Below are positions 1-10,141 of a DNA stretch of 64,000 bases, piece after piece. This stretch comes from Corynebacterium mustelae (GTDB lineage Bacteria; Actinomycetota; Actinomycetes; Mycobacteriales; Mycobacteriaceae). A program made the translations under genes and the position numbers. The notes beneath the pieces are model-generated. The model did not search any database. It had not been told where the DNA came from and was given only the letters and a program-made list of their open reading frames with translations. The stretch is from NCBI RefSeq assembly GCF_001020985.1, contig NZ_CP011542.1, forward strand, positions 1,054,001-1,118,000, given 5' to 3'. Position 1 is the first letter of the stretch, and every line of letters starts with the position of its first letter.

Positions 1-146
1 GCGACTACGCTAACCAGCAGGCGGTGTGGCGCCGGATCGAGATGGTACCAGGCGTGGAATTGTCCAAGCCTCAACCGCTGATTGCCAAGTTAGATCCGGA
101 ATTGGCCGAGACCGGTCCCACCTGGGCACCCGTCGAAAAGCAGTAA
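1..146 (+). CDS. metG: Methionine-tRNA ligase, C-terminal end (partial)
   Basis: The reading frame is already open at the window edge and ends at the TAA at 144-146. Only 47 C-terminal codons are visible, ending in APVEKQ. The segment containing IAKLDPEL resembles the end of actinobacterial methionyl-tRNA synthetases, and the gene order metG-tatD-rpf2 is characteristic of corynebacteria. The enzyme charges tRNA-Met in the cytoplasm, but no catalytic motif lies inside the window, so the call depends on the tail and the neighbours. The tatD start codon follows after one base, which suggests co-transcription. Confidence 0.6.
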   Translation, partial: DYANQQAVWRRIEMVPGVELSKPQPLIAKLDPELAETGPTWAPVEKQ

Positions 147-147
147 C

Positions 148-990
148 ATGGCGAAGAAAAAACCTAGGCCAAAGCCCAGCGCCGCGCAGACGATCCCGCA
201 GCTTATCGACGCCCATACGCACCTCGCCTCGTGTGGTGCAGTATCTGCCGCCGAGGTTGCGGCGATCGTCGATCGTGCGGCGGCAGCTGGAGTGACAAAT
301 ATTTGTACGGTGGGTGATGGGTTGGCGGAGGCGGAATTGGCGTTAGCCGCAGCTCAGGTAAACCCGGCGGTGGTTGCGGCCTGTGCTATCCACCCGACCC
401 GAGCTGGCGAATTAGATGATGCCGCTCGCAGCCGGTTACGCGAAATGGCAGCTGATCCGAAATGCGTTGCTATTGGTGAAACCGGGCTGGATACCTATTG
501 GATAACTCACGCGCCCGAGACGACGGCACCGCTTGGTGTGCAGGAAGAGGCGCTGCGCTGGCATATCGATCTGGCGGTCGAGGCAGATAAGGCATTGATG
601 ATCCATAACCGTGACGCTGATGCTGAGCTTTTTGCTGTGCTTGCCGACGCCCCTACGCCGCGAGATACGATTTTGCACTGTTTTTCCTCGCCGATGCAGT
701 ATGCGCGGATGGCGCTGGATAGAGGATATATCTTGAGTTTTGCGGGTAATGTCACTTTCAAACGCAACGCTGAGCTTCGTGAGATCGCAGCTTTGGCTCC
801 GATAGAGCAAATCCTCATCGAAACAGACGCGCCGTATATGACACCGGAGCCATTTCGAGGCAGCCGGAATGAGCCACAGTTTATCGGCTACACCGCGTTG
901 TGTATCGCCAGGGAGCGGAAAATAGCGGTGGCGGAGTTAGCTGCGCAGCTTAATCGTAACTTCAATCGGGTGTATCAACTAGATGAATAA
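148..990 (+). CDS. tatD: TatD family metal-dependent hydrolase/DNase
   Basis: 280-residue protein of the TatD family, a TIM-barrel amidohydrolase-fold metal-dependent nuclease of the cytoplasm. Family landmarks are visible in order: the N-terminal metal motif DAHTHL near residue 22, AIGETGLD near residue 112, a mid-protein MIHNRDAD, the metal-ligand histidine in ILHCFS, and ETDAPYMTPEP towards the C-terminus. The length is slightly above the usual 255-265 residues because of a basic, Lys/Pro-rich N-terminal extension (MAKKKPRPK). The start lies one base after the metG stop, so it is probably translated from the same transcript. The physiological substrate is not evident from the sequence. Confidence 0.93.
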   Translation: MAKKKPRPKPSAAQTIPQLIDAHTHLASCGAVSAAEVAAIVDRAAAAGVTNICTVGDGLAEAELALAAAQVNPAVVAACAIHPTRAGELDDAARSRLREMAADPKCVAIGETGLDTYWITHAPETTAPLGVQEEALRWHIDLAVEADKALMIHNRDADAELFAVLADAPTPRDTILHCFSSPMQYARMALDRGYILSFAGNVTFKRNAELREIAALAPIEQILIETDAPYMTPEPFRGSRNEPQFIGYTALCIARERKIAVAELAAQLNRNFNRVYQLDE

Positions 991-1016
991 CATAAGCGTG
1001 CTTTTAAGTTATTTCT

Positions 1017-1032
1017 TGTGATGTTAATCGCA
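1017..1032 (+). promoter_or_regulatory. Candidate GlxR (CRP-type) site upstream of rpf2
   Basis: TGTGA-TGTTAA-TCGCA matches the corynebacterial GlxR/CRP consensus TGTGA-N6-TCACA at nine of ten half-site positions. It lies about 125 bp before the rpf2 start. As I recall, rpf2 of C. glutamicum is a GlxR target, which supports the reading. Binding here is inferred. Confidence 0.45.
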
Positions 1033-1154
1033 TCGAGCTGCGGAAATGTCTAAAAACATAGCATCTGAGCAGCTCTTATAGTGGACAAGCTTAAAATGTT
1101 GCCGTATTGTTATAAAAGTTGAATACTTGTCCGCTAATTTTTGAAAGTGAATAA

Positions 1155-2303
<1,149 letters not shown>

Positions 2304-2311
2304 GTCCTATT

Positions 2312-2351
2312 AGCCACAGTTGCTACGACTTGTCTTGTAGCGGCTGTGGCT
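2312..2351 (+). terminator. Hairpin terminator after rpf2
   Basis: AGCCACAG-N2-GCTAC pairs with GTAGC-N2-CTGTGGCT around an eight-base loop. It begins nine bases after the rpf2 stop and is followed by TCTTTGTTATTGG. It fits an intrinsic terminator with one internal mismatch pair. Confidence 0.7.
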
Positions 2352-2596
2352 TCTTTGTTATTGGTAAAACTTATTAAAAATTTTTCACTAATTTTCTCAC
2401 TTTACCGCCCTTGATGAAAGAATTTTAATTTAAATTACCCGGTAAATCCTTGTAGCAATTTTTGTGCAATGGGGTGTTTTCTGCTCTAATAATAATTAGT
2501 CAAAACTGTAGCGTCATTGCTAGTTTGGATTAAAAAAAGCCCAGCTTATAGGTTTCACTTTGCAATCGTTACTGTTTTGTGATTATTGTAGCGGCC

Positions 2597-3202
2597 ATGA
2601 GTACTTCAAAAAGCGCTAAGGTGCGCACGCTAGTAGCGGCGACCGCACTTGGTCTCATCAGTGTCCTTAATCCGGTTGCCGCAATTGAAGCCCAGGCACA
2701 ATCATCGTTCGGTGGTTTCACGGGCTCCGACGGTATCTCTGTCAATTCGCTCATGCCGGAGATTTCAATCCCGAATGCTCAGGTCAACTACTCGGTTGGT
2801 GCTGACATGTCGGCAAATCCACAAGTTGATCGCGCTTTGGTACGAGATGGCGGCTGGCGAGAAGCTGCCCGCAATCAGATCGCAAATGATGTGATTGCTT
2901 ACCGAGCCGTCATTGCAAAACCCTCCATTCGCGCAGCGCACTTGGATCGTTCGGCCCAGGACTGGGCAAATCACTTGGCAGCAACGGGTGCATTCCATCA
3001 CGGCACGCCAGGGGTGTGGAATTCCGAAAATATCGCAGCTGGTGGTGCCCCCAATACCATCGTCAATCGGTGGCATAACTCCCATGGGCACCGGGTAAAT
3101 CTGCAAAGTGCACACGGTTATGGTGATACGCCGCACTTTGGAGTGGGTGTGGCAGAACATCCGGTGTGGGGTGTTGTGTACGTGCTCCAATTTGCCAACT
3201 AG
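2597..3202 (+). CDS. Secreted CAP (SCP/PR-1-like) domain protein
   Basis: 201-residue exported protein. The ATG at 2597 gives a normal signal peptide (MSTSKSAKV, a hydrophobic stretch, then IEAQAQS); a GTG 18 bases upstream adds six residues and has no ribosome-binding site. The C-terminal 110 residues form a CAP domain: DWANHLAATG, the conserved His in FHHG, the Glu of SENIA, WHNSHGHR with its His, and a final HFGVGVA...YVLQFAN strand. Bacterial CAP proteins are secreted. Their biochemical role is unsettled, with lipid or metal binding suggested for eukaryotic members. It is monocistronic between rpf2 and the sialic acid operon. The AT-rich 290-bp upstream region should hold its promoter. 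Confidence 0.88.
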   Translation: MSTSKSAKVRTLVAATALGLISVLNPVAAIEAQAQSSFGGFTGSDGISVNSLMPEISIPNAQVNYSVGADMSANPQVDRALVRDGGWREAARNQIANDVIAYRAVIAKPSIRAAHLDRSAQDWANHLAATGAFHHGTPGVWNSENIAAGGAPNTIVNRWHNSHGHRVNLQSAHGYGDTPHFGVGVAEHPVWGVVYVLQFAN

Positions 3203-3258
3203 TGCACATTAAAAAGACTGCAAGTCCTAAGAGTTAACCCTTTCCTGTGGGAAAGTTA

Positions 3259-3286
3259 AGGCCTGGTACCACAAGTGCCAGGCCTT
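3259..3286 (+). terminator. Hairpin terminator after the CAP gene
   Basis: AGGCCTGG pairs perfectly with CCAGGCCT around TACCACAAGTG, followed by TTCGG. A smaller inverted repeat (CTTTCC/GGAAAG) precedes it at about 3239-3255. It separates the CAP gene from the sialic acid operon. Confidence 0.7.
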
Positions 3287-3419
3287 TCGGCGTATATATA
3301 AAGGGGTAAAAAAGGGGGTGTGGGCACAGTGATATTGAGATGTGTATTTTATGGTTCTGAACTGCAATAATGGCACTAGTTTGTGAGGTGGCTAACTGAT
3401 CAGGTTGAATTGTGATTGG

Positions 3420-3435
3420 TGTCCATTGTTTCACA
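3420..3435 (+). promoter_or_regulatory. Possible GlxR-like site before the sialic acid operon
   Basis: TGTCC-ATTGTT-TCACA has a perfect right half and a three-of-five left half compared with the GlxR consensus. It overlaps another TGTGA half-site at 3411. It lies about 90 bp before the binding-protein gene. Cyclic-AMP-dependent control of sialic acid use would make sense, but the match is imperfect. Confidence 0.25.
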
Positions 3436-3461
3436 CTGTGTCATTTAGTAAACTCACAGAC

Positions 3462-3476
3462 AAGACATCAGACGTC
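3462..3476 (+). promoter_or_regulatory. Candidate NanR operator, operon promoter
   Basis: AAGACATCAGACGTC lies 45 bp before the first gene of the sialic acid operon. Its first nine bases, AAGACATCA, recur at 10835 just upstream of nanR itself. A shared element at the operon promoter and at the regulator's own gene is what an autoregulated GntR repressor would need. The assignment is inferred from this coincidence. Confidence 0.4.
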
Positions 3477-3520
3477 CGACAACTCAACGCAAAGAGCGTA
3501 ACTCATTAGGAGGTTGGAAC

Positions 3521-5140
3521 ATGACGAATACCGCAGAAGGCATGAATCGCCGTGGTTTTCTCAAGATGGCTGGCGTATTCACCGCAGCCGCAGGAATCGC
3601 TGCCACTGTAAGTGCATGTGGCGGCGACAATAAGACCGGCGATGGCAAGGCTGATTCCTCAAAGTCTGCAACTGGCTCCGGCTCTAGCAACGAAATTACT
3701 GCTGGCATCTCCTATGAGCTTGGAACCAACGGCTACGACCCAATGACCACCACCTCGGCTTTGACCGTCGCAGCTAACTGGCACACCATGGAAGGTCTCT
3801 ATGAAATAGCGCCAACGCCAGACCGCACCGTCTACGCTGCGCTTGCTAAGGGTGAACCCACCAAGGTTGATGACACAACCGTCGAAGTGGCACTCCGTGA
3901 CGGCGCGGTATTCCACAATGGTGAAAAAGTTACCGCAGAAGACGTTGTTTTCTCCTTTGAACGGGTACTCAACCCAGATAACAACTCTCTTTACGCTTCC
4001 TTCATTCCATTCATTGACTCGGTAACGAAGAAAGACGACACCACCGTTACCTTCGCATTGAAGTATCCATTCAGCCTGATCAAGGAACGCTTGGCAACTG
4101 TCAAGATCGTGCCAAAGGCCGCAGTTGAGGCAGACGCCAAGGCTTTCGACGCCAACCCAGTAGGCACCGGTGCATGGAAGATGGTCGACAACGGTGCAGC
4201 ATCTTCTACCGTCGTATTTGAAAAGAACGCCGACTACACTGGTCCGAAACCTGCCAAGGCTGACAAGATGTCGTGGCGAATCCTTCCTGATGCTTCTACT
4301 CGCACCAACGCAATTGAATCGAAGTCGGTCCATGCGATCGATTCAGTTCCATACCTGTCTATCGACCAGGTGAAGGCAAGCTCCGACGTTGATTCAGTTC
4401 AGGGCTTCGGCTTGCTATTCGTCATGTTCAATAATGGCGCAGATTCTGCAATGAAGGAACTGAAGAACCGTCAAGGCATCATGTACTCCTTCGACATGGA
4501 TAAGGTCATCAAGACCGCGATGCTTGGACAAGCAACCGCAGCATCCTGCTTCGTTCAGGAAAACCATGCTTCCTATAAGAAGGCTTCTACCGTCTATGCC
4601 CTTGATATGGCGAAGGCCACTGAGCTCTTTAGTGCTACTGGCCTTAAAGACGTCAAAATGCTGGTAACCAACCACGACTGGGTAAAGCCATGTACCGCTG
4701 TGCTGAAGGAATCCATCGAAGCCGCAGGCGTGAAGGTTGATTTCACCGAAATGAAGTCTGCTGATCTGTATAACCAGATCGATGCATCCTCCGACTGGGA
4801 TATCGTCATCGCTCCTGGTGACCCCTCGGTATTCGGTGCAGACGCCGACCTACTGCTTCGGTGGTGGTATGCGGGCGATACCTGGACGGATTCCCGCATG
4901 CATTGGAAGGGATCTGACTCCTACAACAAGGTACAAACCTTGCTTGACGAGGCAGCTCGGTTGGAAGGTGCAGATCAGGAAGCTAAGTGGCACGAGATCT
5001 TCGACCTTATCTCCGACGAGGTTCCGCTCTACCCACTGTTCCACCGCAAGAACCCATCCGCGTGGAACTCTGAAGCACTTGACGGCTTTGAGCCTATCTC
5101 ATTAACCGGCCTGTCCTTCGTTGACGTCGGTCTGAAGTAA
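3521..5140 (+). CDS. siaE: Sialic acid ABC transporter, substrate-binding lipoprotein (SiaE-like)
   Basis: 539-residue solute-binding protein of the peptide/nickel (SBP_5, DppA/OppA) family. An AGGAGG ribosome-binding site precedes the ATG. The N-terminus has a twin-arginine motif (NRRGFLK, residues 9-15), a hydrophobic stretch and a lipobox ending at Cys33 (VSAC), followed by a Gly/Ser/Lys linker. So it is probably exported folded by Tat and lipid-anchored outside the membrane. It heads an operon with permease, permease-ATPase fusion, ATPase and all nan/nag genes. The C. glutamicum equivalent SiaEFGI transports N-acetylneuraminate. Specificity is inferred from this context; by fold alone it could bind peptides. 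Confidence 0.85.
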   Translation: MTNTAEGMNRRGFLKMAGVFTAAAGIAATVSACGGDNKTGDGKADSSKSATGSGSSNEITAGISYELGTNGYDPMTTTSALTVAANWHTMEGLYEIAPTPDRTVYAALAKGEPTKVDDTTVEVALRDGAVFHNGEKVTAEDVVFSFERVLNPDNNSLYASFIPFIDSVTKKDDTTVTFALKYPFSLIKERLATVKIVPKAAVEADAKAFDANPVGTGAWKMVDNGAASSTVVFEKNADYTGPKPAKADKMSWRILPDASTRTNAIESKSVHAIDSVPYLSIDQVKASSDVDSVQGFGLLFVMFNNGADSAMKELKNRQGIMYSFDMDKVIKTAMLGQATAASCFVQENHASYKKASTVYALDMAKATELFSATGLKDVKMLVTNHDWVKPCTAVLKESIEAAGVKVDFTEMKSADLYNQIDASSDWDIVIAPGDPSVFGADADLLLRWWYAGDTWTDSRMHWKGSDSYNKVQTLLDEAARLEGADQEAKWHEIFDLISDEVPLYPLFHRKNPSAWNSEALDGFEPISLTGLSFVDVGLK

Positions 5141-5315
5141 GGCGACCGCCGGGCGGCGCTGCATTACCATGAGCGCCGCCCACTCTACTTGCACAGGGGG
5201 ATTTTCCTAAGACTTCCGGGGGAATATAACTACACAACTTCAGTTCATTAGTGAACCTTTTAAAACCGACTGTACAAACCAAAAGCTTCATTTCTTGCGA
5301 AGGGAGCATTTCGCT

Positions 5316-6281
5316 GTGTCAAATCTCATCCGACTGATCGGAAGAAGACTGGTGGCACTCCCCATCATGGTATTGGGTGTGACTTTCTTAGTGTTCTTCG
5401 TCATGTCATTCTCGCCCGCTGACCCGGCTCGGCTGGCCTTAGGTGAATCCGCAACCAAGGAGGCTATTGACCAATACCGGGAAGAACACGGTCTCAACGA
5501 TCCGCTCTTAGTACGGTACTTCCAATTCTTGCTGGGATTGCTTCGTTTCGATTTAGGGACTTCCAAAGGCAACACTGACGTTACTGAATTGGTTGCGGCG
5601 GCGTTTCCTATTACGTTGCAGCTGACGTTTGTTGGTTTGATCATCGCTATGGTGATTTCCTTTACCCTCGGTGTGATCGCTGCGCTGTATCGGGATGGCT
5701 GGCCAGACCAGTTGATTCGGGTTCTATCGATTGCATCGTTAGCCACGCCATCGTTCTGGTTGGCTATCTTGCTCATTCAAGCCTTCGGCACGGTTCCATC
5801 GGGTACCGGCTGGTTCCCGGCCTTGATTTCAGGTTGGGTGCCGTTTTCTGAAGATCCGGCTACCTATATCAACAACATGTTCTTGCCTTCCTTCGCTTTG
5901 GCAGTTCCGGTTGCAGGTTCTCTGACTCGCGTGGTTCGTACCGCAATGGTCGAGGAATTAGATAAGGACTATGTTCGTACGGCAATTGGTGCGGGAATTC
6001 CGAAGCCCGTTGTCATTGGGCGCAATGTATTACGTAATGCACTCATCACCCCGATTACCGTATTAGGCCTGCGGGTGGGCTACCTTATGGGTGGCGCGGT
6101 GGTCATCGAGATCATCTTTAATATCCAGGCGATGGGTCAGCTGATTCTTGACGGCGTGACTCGTAACGACGTGTTCTTGGTGCAGGGCGTTACGCTGACG
6201 GTTTCTATCGCTTTCATTCTTATCAACATCATCGTTGACCTGCTGTATGTATTGGTCAACCCGCGGATTAGGAGCATCTAA
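5316..6281 (+). CDS. siaF: Sialic acid ABC transporter, permease (SiaF-like)
   Basis: 321-residue inner-membrane permease of the DppB/OppB type with about six transmembrane segments. The N-terminus (LIRLIGRRLVALPIMVLG) and the cytoplasmic loop with VRTAIGAGIPKPVVIGRNVLRNA (the EAA coupling loop) are typical. I chose GTG at 5316 because GAAGGGA lies ten bases upstream; a TTG 21 bases earlier would place that site inside the gene. It pairs with the DppC-like half of the next gene to form the channel. Its stop overlaps the next start by one base (TAATG), indicating translational coupling. A 175-bp gap separates it from the binding-protein gene. Confidence 0.88.
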   Translation: MSNLIRLIGRRLVALPIMVLGVTFLVFFVMSFSPADPARLALGESATKEAIDQYREEHGLNDPLLVRYFQFLLGLLRFDLGTSKGNTDVTELVAAAFPITLQLTFVGLIIAMVISFTLGVIAALYRDGWPDQLIRVLSIASLATPSFWLAILLIQAFGTVPSGTGWFPALISGWVPFSEDPATYINNMFLPSFALAVPVAGSLTRVVRTAMVEELDKDYVRTAIGAGIPKPVVIGRNVLRNALITPITVLGLRVGYLMGGAVVIEIIFNIQAMGQLILDGVTRNDVFLVQGVTLTVSIAFILINIIVDLLYVLVNPRIRSI

Positions 6282-8308
6282 TGATTCGGCGGAAAATGAC
6301 AGAAAAGCTTAGCGTGCCGGGGCTTCGATTCAATAAGTCGAAGATGTCCGTCGGATCGCGGATTGCCATTGGCGTGCTGTTTATAGTGGTGCTGCTTGCG
6401 ATTTTCGCTCCGGTGATTTCCAAGTTTGACCCTCTAGCAACATCTCTTCCGCTTGATCCAGAAATATATCCGGTGCCAGAGGATGGGCTGCTCAACCCTT
6501 CGGTGGCTCCTGATTCAACGTTCTGGTTTGGCACAGATGGCACTGGCCGGGATATCTTTTCCCGGGTAGCCTATGGTGCACGGTATTCACTGGCCATTGG
6601 TTTACTTTCCACCGCGATGGCATTGGCTATTGCAGCGGTTTTGGGTTCGATCGCGGCAACCGCTGGCAAGGTTGTCTCCGAAGTCCTCATGCGCATCTTG
6701 GACATCATCATGTCCTTCCCTGGCATTGCGCTGGTGGCGGTGTTCGTTGCATCGCTGGGTAAGTCGGTTGGCGTGATTGTTTTTGCTATCGGCTTCCTTT
6801 ATATTCCTCAGCTCTCGCGTATTGTTCGTGCGAATGTTCTGAGCCAATTCGGTGAAGATTACGTCTCAGCTACCAAAGTTATGGGTGCGAGAACCTGGTG
6901 GATTTTGTTCAAACATGTGGCTAGAAACTGTATAGCTCCAATCATGGTTTTTGCCACGGTATTGGTTGCTGATGCCATTGTGCTGGAAGCATCCCTGTCG
7001 TTTATCCAAGCTGGTGTTCAGCCTCCTAATCCGTCCTGGGGCAATATCTTGGCTGACGGAAAGCAGTTGCTGACCACCGGTCGTTGGTGGCCAACGTTCT
7101 TCCCTGGGCTCATGATTTTGATTACCACTTTGTCGTTGAACGTTTTGTCTGAAGGGCTGACCGACGCGCTAGCTGCGCCACGGGCCCGGACGAACATGAA
7201 TGCTGCGAAGCCGACTGCCGCTGAGATTGAAAAGACAAATGAGAAGATCGTCGCGGAGTATGTCCGTCAGGAAGATTCTTTGGCTGAGCGACTCAATGCC
7301 CTACGGGTTTCGGAAATGAACCGAAATGACCGGTTGGTGCTTTCGGAGGAGAATCTAGCTCTGGCTCCGTTATTGGAGGTAAAGAATCTCTCCATTAAAT
7401 TCCCGGCAGCCCACGGTGATGTCGCCATCGTTGATAACGTGAGTTTCTCGGTACGTCCAGGTGAAACCATGGGCTTGGTGGGTGAATCTGGTTGCGGTAA
7501 GTCGATTACCGCGATGACCATCATGGGATTGTTGCCGGACACCGCTGAGATAACGGGCGAGATTAATTTTAATGGCAAGCAATTGGTGGGGATAGACCCC
7601 AAGGAGCACAACGAATTGCGTGGTCATGAGATTGCCATGATTTACCAGGATGCGCTCTCCTCACTGAATCCTTCCATGTTGATTTCTGCCCAAATGAAAC
7701 AGCTGACCAAGCGAGGTGGCACCCGTAGTGCCGAAGAACTCTTGGAACTGGTGGGATTGGATCCGGTTCGCACCCTCAAGTCTTACCCACACGAATTGTC
7801 TGGCGGACAGCGACAGCGCGTGTTGATTGCTATGGCGCTTACTCGCGATCCGAAGTTGGTGATCGCAGACGAGCCAACCACGGCGCTGGACGTGACGGTG
7901 CAAAAGCAAGTTATCGACTTGCTGCACGAGTTACAACAGAAGCTGGGTTTCGCCATGGTGTTCGTTTCTCACGACTTGGCCCTTGTCGCATCGGTATCAC
8001 ACCGGGTGACGGTCATGTACGCGGGGCAGATCGTGGAGCAGGCTCCTACGGCGGAGTTGATGATGAATCCGACCCACGAATACACCAAGGGTTTGTTGGG
8101 CGCGGTGTTGTCCATCGAATCCGGTGCAGGGCATTTGCATCAAGTTCCAGGAACCGTGCCAAGCCCGCGGGAATTTGTCGATGGCGATCGGTTCGCGCCG
8201 AGGTCTTCCCACCCAACTGTTGGTTTGCATACTCCAACAGTGATGGTGGAAGTGGGGCCGGAGCATTGGTACGCCGAGCTGCCTGAGTTCGTCGAAAAGC
8301 ATACGTAA
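6281..8308 (+). CDS. siaG: Fused ABC permease-ATPase (DppC-DppD fusion, SiaG-like)
   Basis: 675-residue fusion. Residues about 1-300 are a DppC-type permease: a transmembrane segment near residue 28, a periplasmic WFGTDGTGRDIFSRV motif near 86, and a C-terminal membrane bundle. After a charged linker (about 300-360) comes a DppD-type ATPase: Walker A GESGCGKS, Q-loop YQDALSS, signature LSGGQRQR, Walker B LVIADEP, switch SHDLA, and the family C-terminal tail ending in a P-x-x-EFV region. These two activities are usually separate proteins. The same fusion is annotated in the C. glutamicum sialic acid transporter, so this is a lineage trait rather than an assembly artefact. RBS GGAG lies at 6270-6274. 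Confidence 0.9.
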   Translation: MIRRKMTEKLSVPGLRFNKSKMSVGSRIAIGVLFIVVLLAIFAPVISKFDPLATSLPLDPEIYPVPEDGLLNPSVAPDSTFWFGTDGTGRDIFSRVAYGARYSLAIGLLSTAMALAIAAVLGSIAATAGKVVSEVLMRILDIIMSFPGIALVAVFVASLGKSVGVIVFAIGFLYIPQLSRIVRANVLSQFGEDYVSATKVMGARTWWILFKHVARNCIAPIMVFATVLVADAIVLEASLSFIQAGVQPPNPSWGNILADGKQLLTTGRWWPTFFPGLMILITTLSLNVLSEGLTDALAAPRARTNMNAAKPTAAEIEKTNEKIVAEYVRQEDSLAERLNALRVSEMNRNDRLVLSEENLALAPLLEVKNLSIKFPAAHGDVAIVDNVSFSVRPGETMGLVGESGCGKSITAMTIMGLLPDTAEITGEINFNGKQLVGIDPKEHNELRGHEIAMIYQDALSSLNPSMLISAQMKQLTKRGGTRSAEELLELVGLDPVRTLKSYPHELSGGQRQRVLIAMALTRDPKLVIADEPTTALDVTVQKQVIDLLHELQQKLGFAMVFVSHDLALVASVSHRVTVMYAGQIVEQAPTAELMMNPTHEYTKGLLGAVLSIESGAGHLHQVPGTVPSPREFVDGDRFAPRSSHPTVGLHTPTVMVEVGPEHWYAELPEFVEKHT

Positions 8309-8327
8309 GCGAAAACGAGGTAGAACA

Positions 8328-9161
8328 ATGACTAATGCTAGTACTGCTACGAGCCATGATGTTCCCGTCATTGAACTAAAAAATGTGCACGTTATCCACA
8401 CGTCACGCACGGGTAAGCTATTCCGCCCGGACAAAGTTCATGCTGTCAATGACGTCAGTATGAAGGTTTTCAAAGGTAAAACCCTGGGCATCGTGGGTGA
8501 GTCTGGTTGTGGTAAATCAACCACAGCGCGGGTCATGGTGGGGCTGCAAAAACCCACCAAGGGTGAAGTTCTATTTCGGGGCGAGCAGGCAAAATTTAAC
8601 GCATCGGGCCGCAAAGAGATTGGACGTGCAGTTTCTGTCGTGTTCCAAGACCCTGCGACTGCACTTAATCCGCGAATGATTGTGCGCGATGCTTTGACAG
8701 ACCCATTGCGGATTCATGGTATCGGAACGCCGCAATCGCGGGTTGAGCGGGTCAAGGAGTTGCTTGATCTTGTTGGCCTCCCGCAATCTGCTCTGGAAGT
8801 GTTACCGCGACAGATCTCCGGCGGTCAGCGCCAGCGTGTCGCTATAGCGCGTGCCTTGGTCTTGGAGCCAGACATCATCATCGCGGATGAACCAACCTCA
8901 GCGCTTGATGTTTCGGTTCGTGCCCAGGTGCTTAATCTGCTAACCGATTTGAAAGAAAAACTAGGTCTGGGCCTGGTATTCATCTCACATGACATTAATA
9001 CGGTTCGGTTTATTTCGGATCGGATCGCGGTGATGAATAAAGGCAAAGTGGTCGAAGAGCAAAGCACACATGATATTTTCACGAATGCTAAGGACGACTA
9101 CACCCGGATGCTGCTGTCGGCGGTTCCATCTCTAGTACAAGAGCCACACAGCGCATTTTAA
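8328..9161 (+). CDS. siaI: Sialic acid ABC transporter, second ATPase (SiaI-like, DppF type)
   Basis: 277-residue cytoplasmic ATPase of the DppF/OppF type that pairs with the ATPase half of the preceding fusion. Visible motifs are Walker A GESGCGKST near residue 58, Q-loop VFQDPATALNPR, signature ISGGQRQR, Walker B IIIADEPTSALD and switch ISHDIN. It is slightly shorter than many DppF proteins because the C-terminal extension is reduced. It starts 19 bases after the fusion gene with GAGGTAGAA as ribosome-binding site, and nanA follows after 40 bases, so import and catabolism share a transcript. Confidence 0.88.
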   Translation: MTNASTATSHDVPVIELKNVHVIHTSRTGKLFRPDKVHAVNDVSMKVFKGKTLGIVGESGCGKSTTARVMVGLQKPTKGEVLFRGEQAKFNASGRKEIGRAVSVVFQDPATALNPRMIVRDALTDPLRIHGIGTPQSRVERVKELLDLVGLPQSALEVLPRQISGGQRQRVAIARALVLEPDIIIADEPTSALDVSVRAQVLNLLTDLKEKLGLGLVFISHDINTVRFISDRIAVMNKGKVVEEQSTHDIFTNAKDDYTRMLLSAVPSLVQEPHSAF

Positions 9162-9201
9162 GCTTCACACGTTTGTTCACTAACTTATGAAAGGTTCATT
9201 C

Positions 9202-10122
9202 ATGTCTACGGATTTCCGTGGGGTCATTCCACCTGTTGTTACTCCATTAACCGAAACAGGGGAGTTTGACCGCGACAGTTACAAGCGGCTGATCGACAAG
9301 CTTGTCGACGCCGGGGTGTCCGGGCTCTTTGTTCTTGGCTCCTCCGGCGAGGTGGTTTTCTCCACCGATGCCCGTCGGCGGGAAATCATCGCGGCTGCAG
9401 TGGAATTCGCCGCTGGCCGGGTACCGGTCATGGTGGGCTGCATCGACACCGAAACGCTACGGGTGATTGAGCACGCAAAAGTGGCCCAGGAGCTCGGAGC
9501 TGATGCGATTGTTGTTACCGCCCCGTTCTATGCGCTTCAGGGATTGGAAGAAATAGAACGACATTTCCGCATGGTTAAGCAAGCAGTGGACCTGCCACTT
9601 TTCGCTTACGATATTCCGGTATGCGTACACACGAAGCTTCCAGGCTCGTTGCTGGTGAAACTCGGTACCGAAGGGGTTCTTGCTGGTGTCAAGGACTCTT
9701 CCGGTGATGATGTTGCGTTCCGCTTCCTGTGCCAGGACAATGAAAAAGCGGGGCATCCGCTCACCATTCTCACCGGCCATGAGGTTGTGGTCGATGGGGC
9801 ATATCTTTCAGGTGCGGACGGTTGCGTGCCGGGGTTGGGCAACGTCGATCCGGTTGGCTACGTCAAACAGTGGCAGGCATACCAAGCTGGCGATTGGGAA
9901 ACAGTGCGCAGTGAGCAAGACCGGTTAGCTGAGCTTATGCGCATCGTGTTCGCTCCAGAAGACATTCAGGGTTTTGGTGCTGGCGTAGGGTCGTTCAAGA
10001 CCGCATTGATGGTACAGGGGGTTTTTGCTTCCAATACCATGCCTGCCCCGGTTCGCACCTTAGAAGGCGAGACCGTCGACCGCATCGCGGACATTCTGCG
10101 CGCGACAGGCGTGCTGGATTAA
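9202..10122 (+). CDS. nanA: N-acetylneuraminate lyase
   Basis: 306-residue class I aldolase of the NAL/DHDPS family. It should cleave N-acetylneuraminate into N-acetylmannosamine and pyruvate. The sequence shows the GSSGE substrate-carboxylate motif near residue 46, the catalytic tyrosine in FAYDIPV and the Schiff-base lysine in GVKDSSGD. By sequence alone dihydrodipicolinate synthase is possible, but its place between a sialic acid transporter and nanE settles the call. I chose ATG 9202 because GAAAGG lies seven bases upstream; the ATG at 9187 overlaps that site and has none of its own. Confidence 0.88.
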   Translation: MSTDFRGVIPPVVTPLTETGEFDRDSYKRLIDKLVDAGVSGLFVLGSSGEVVFSTDARRREIIAAAVEFAAGRVPVMVGCIDTETLRVIEHAKVAQELGADAIVVTAPFYALQGLEEIERHFRMVKQAVDLPLFAYDIPVCVHTKLPGSLLVKLGTEGVLAGVKDSSGDDVAFRFLCQDNEKAGHPLTILTGHEVVVDGAYLSGADGCVPGLGNVDPVGYVKQWQAYQAGDWETVRSEQDRLAELMRIVFAPEDIQGFGAGVGSFKTALMVQGVFASNTMPAPVRTLEGETVDRIADILRATGVLD

Positions 10123-10141
10123 CGGATAGGAAAGTGAAGCA

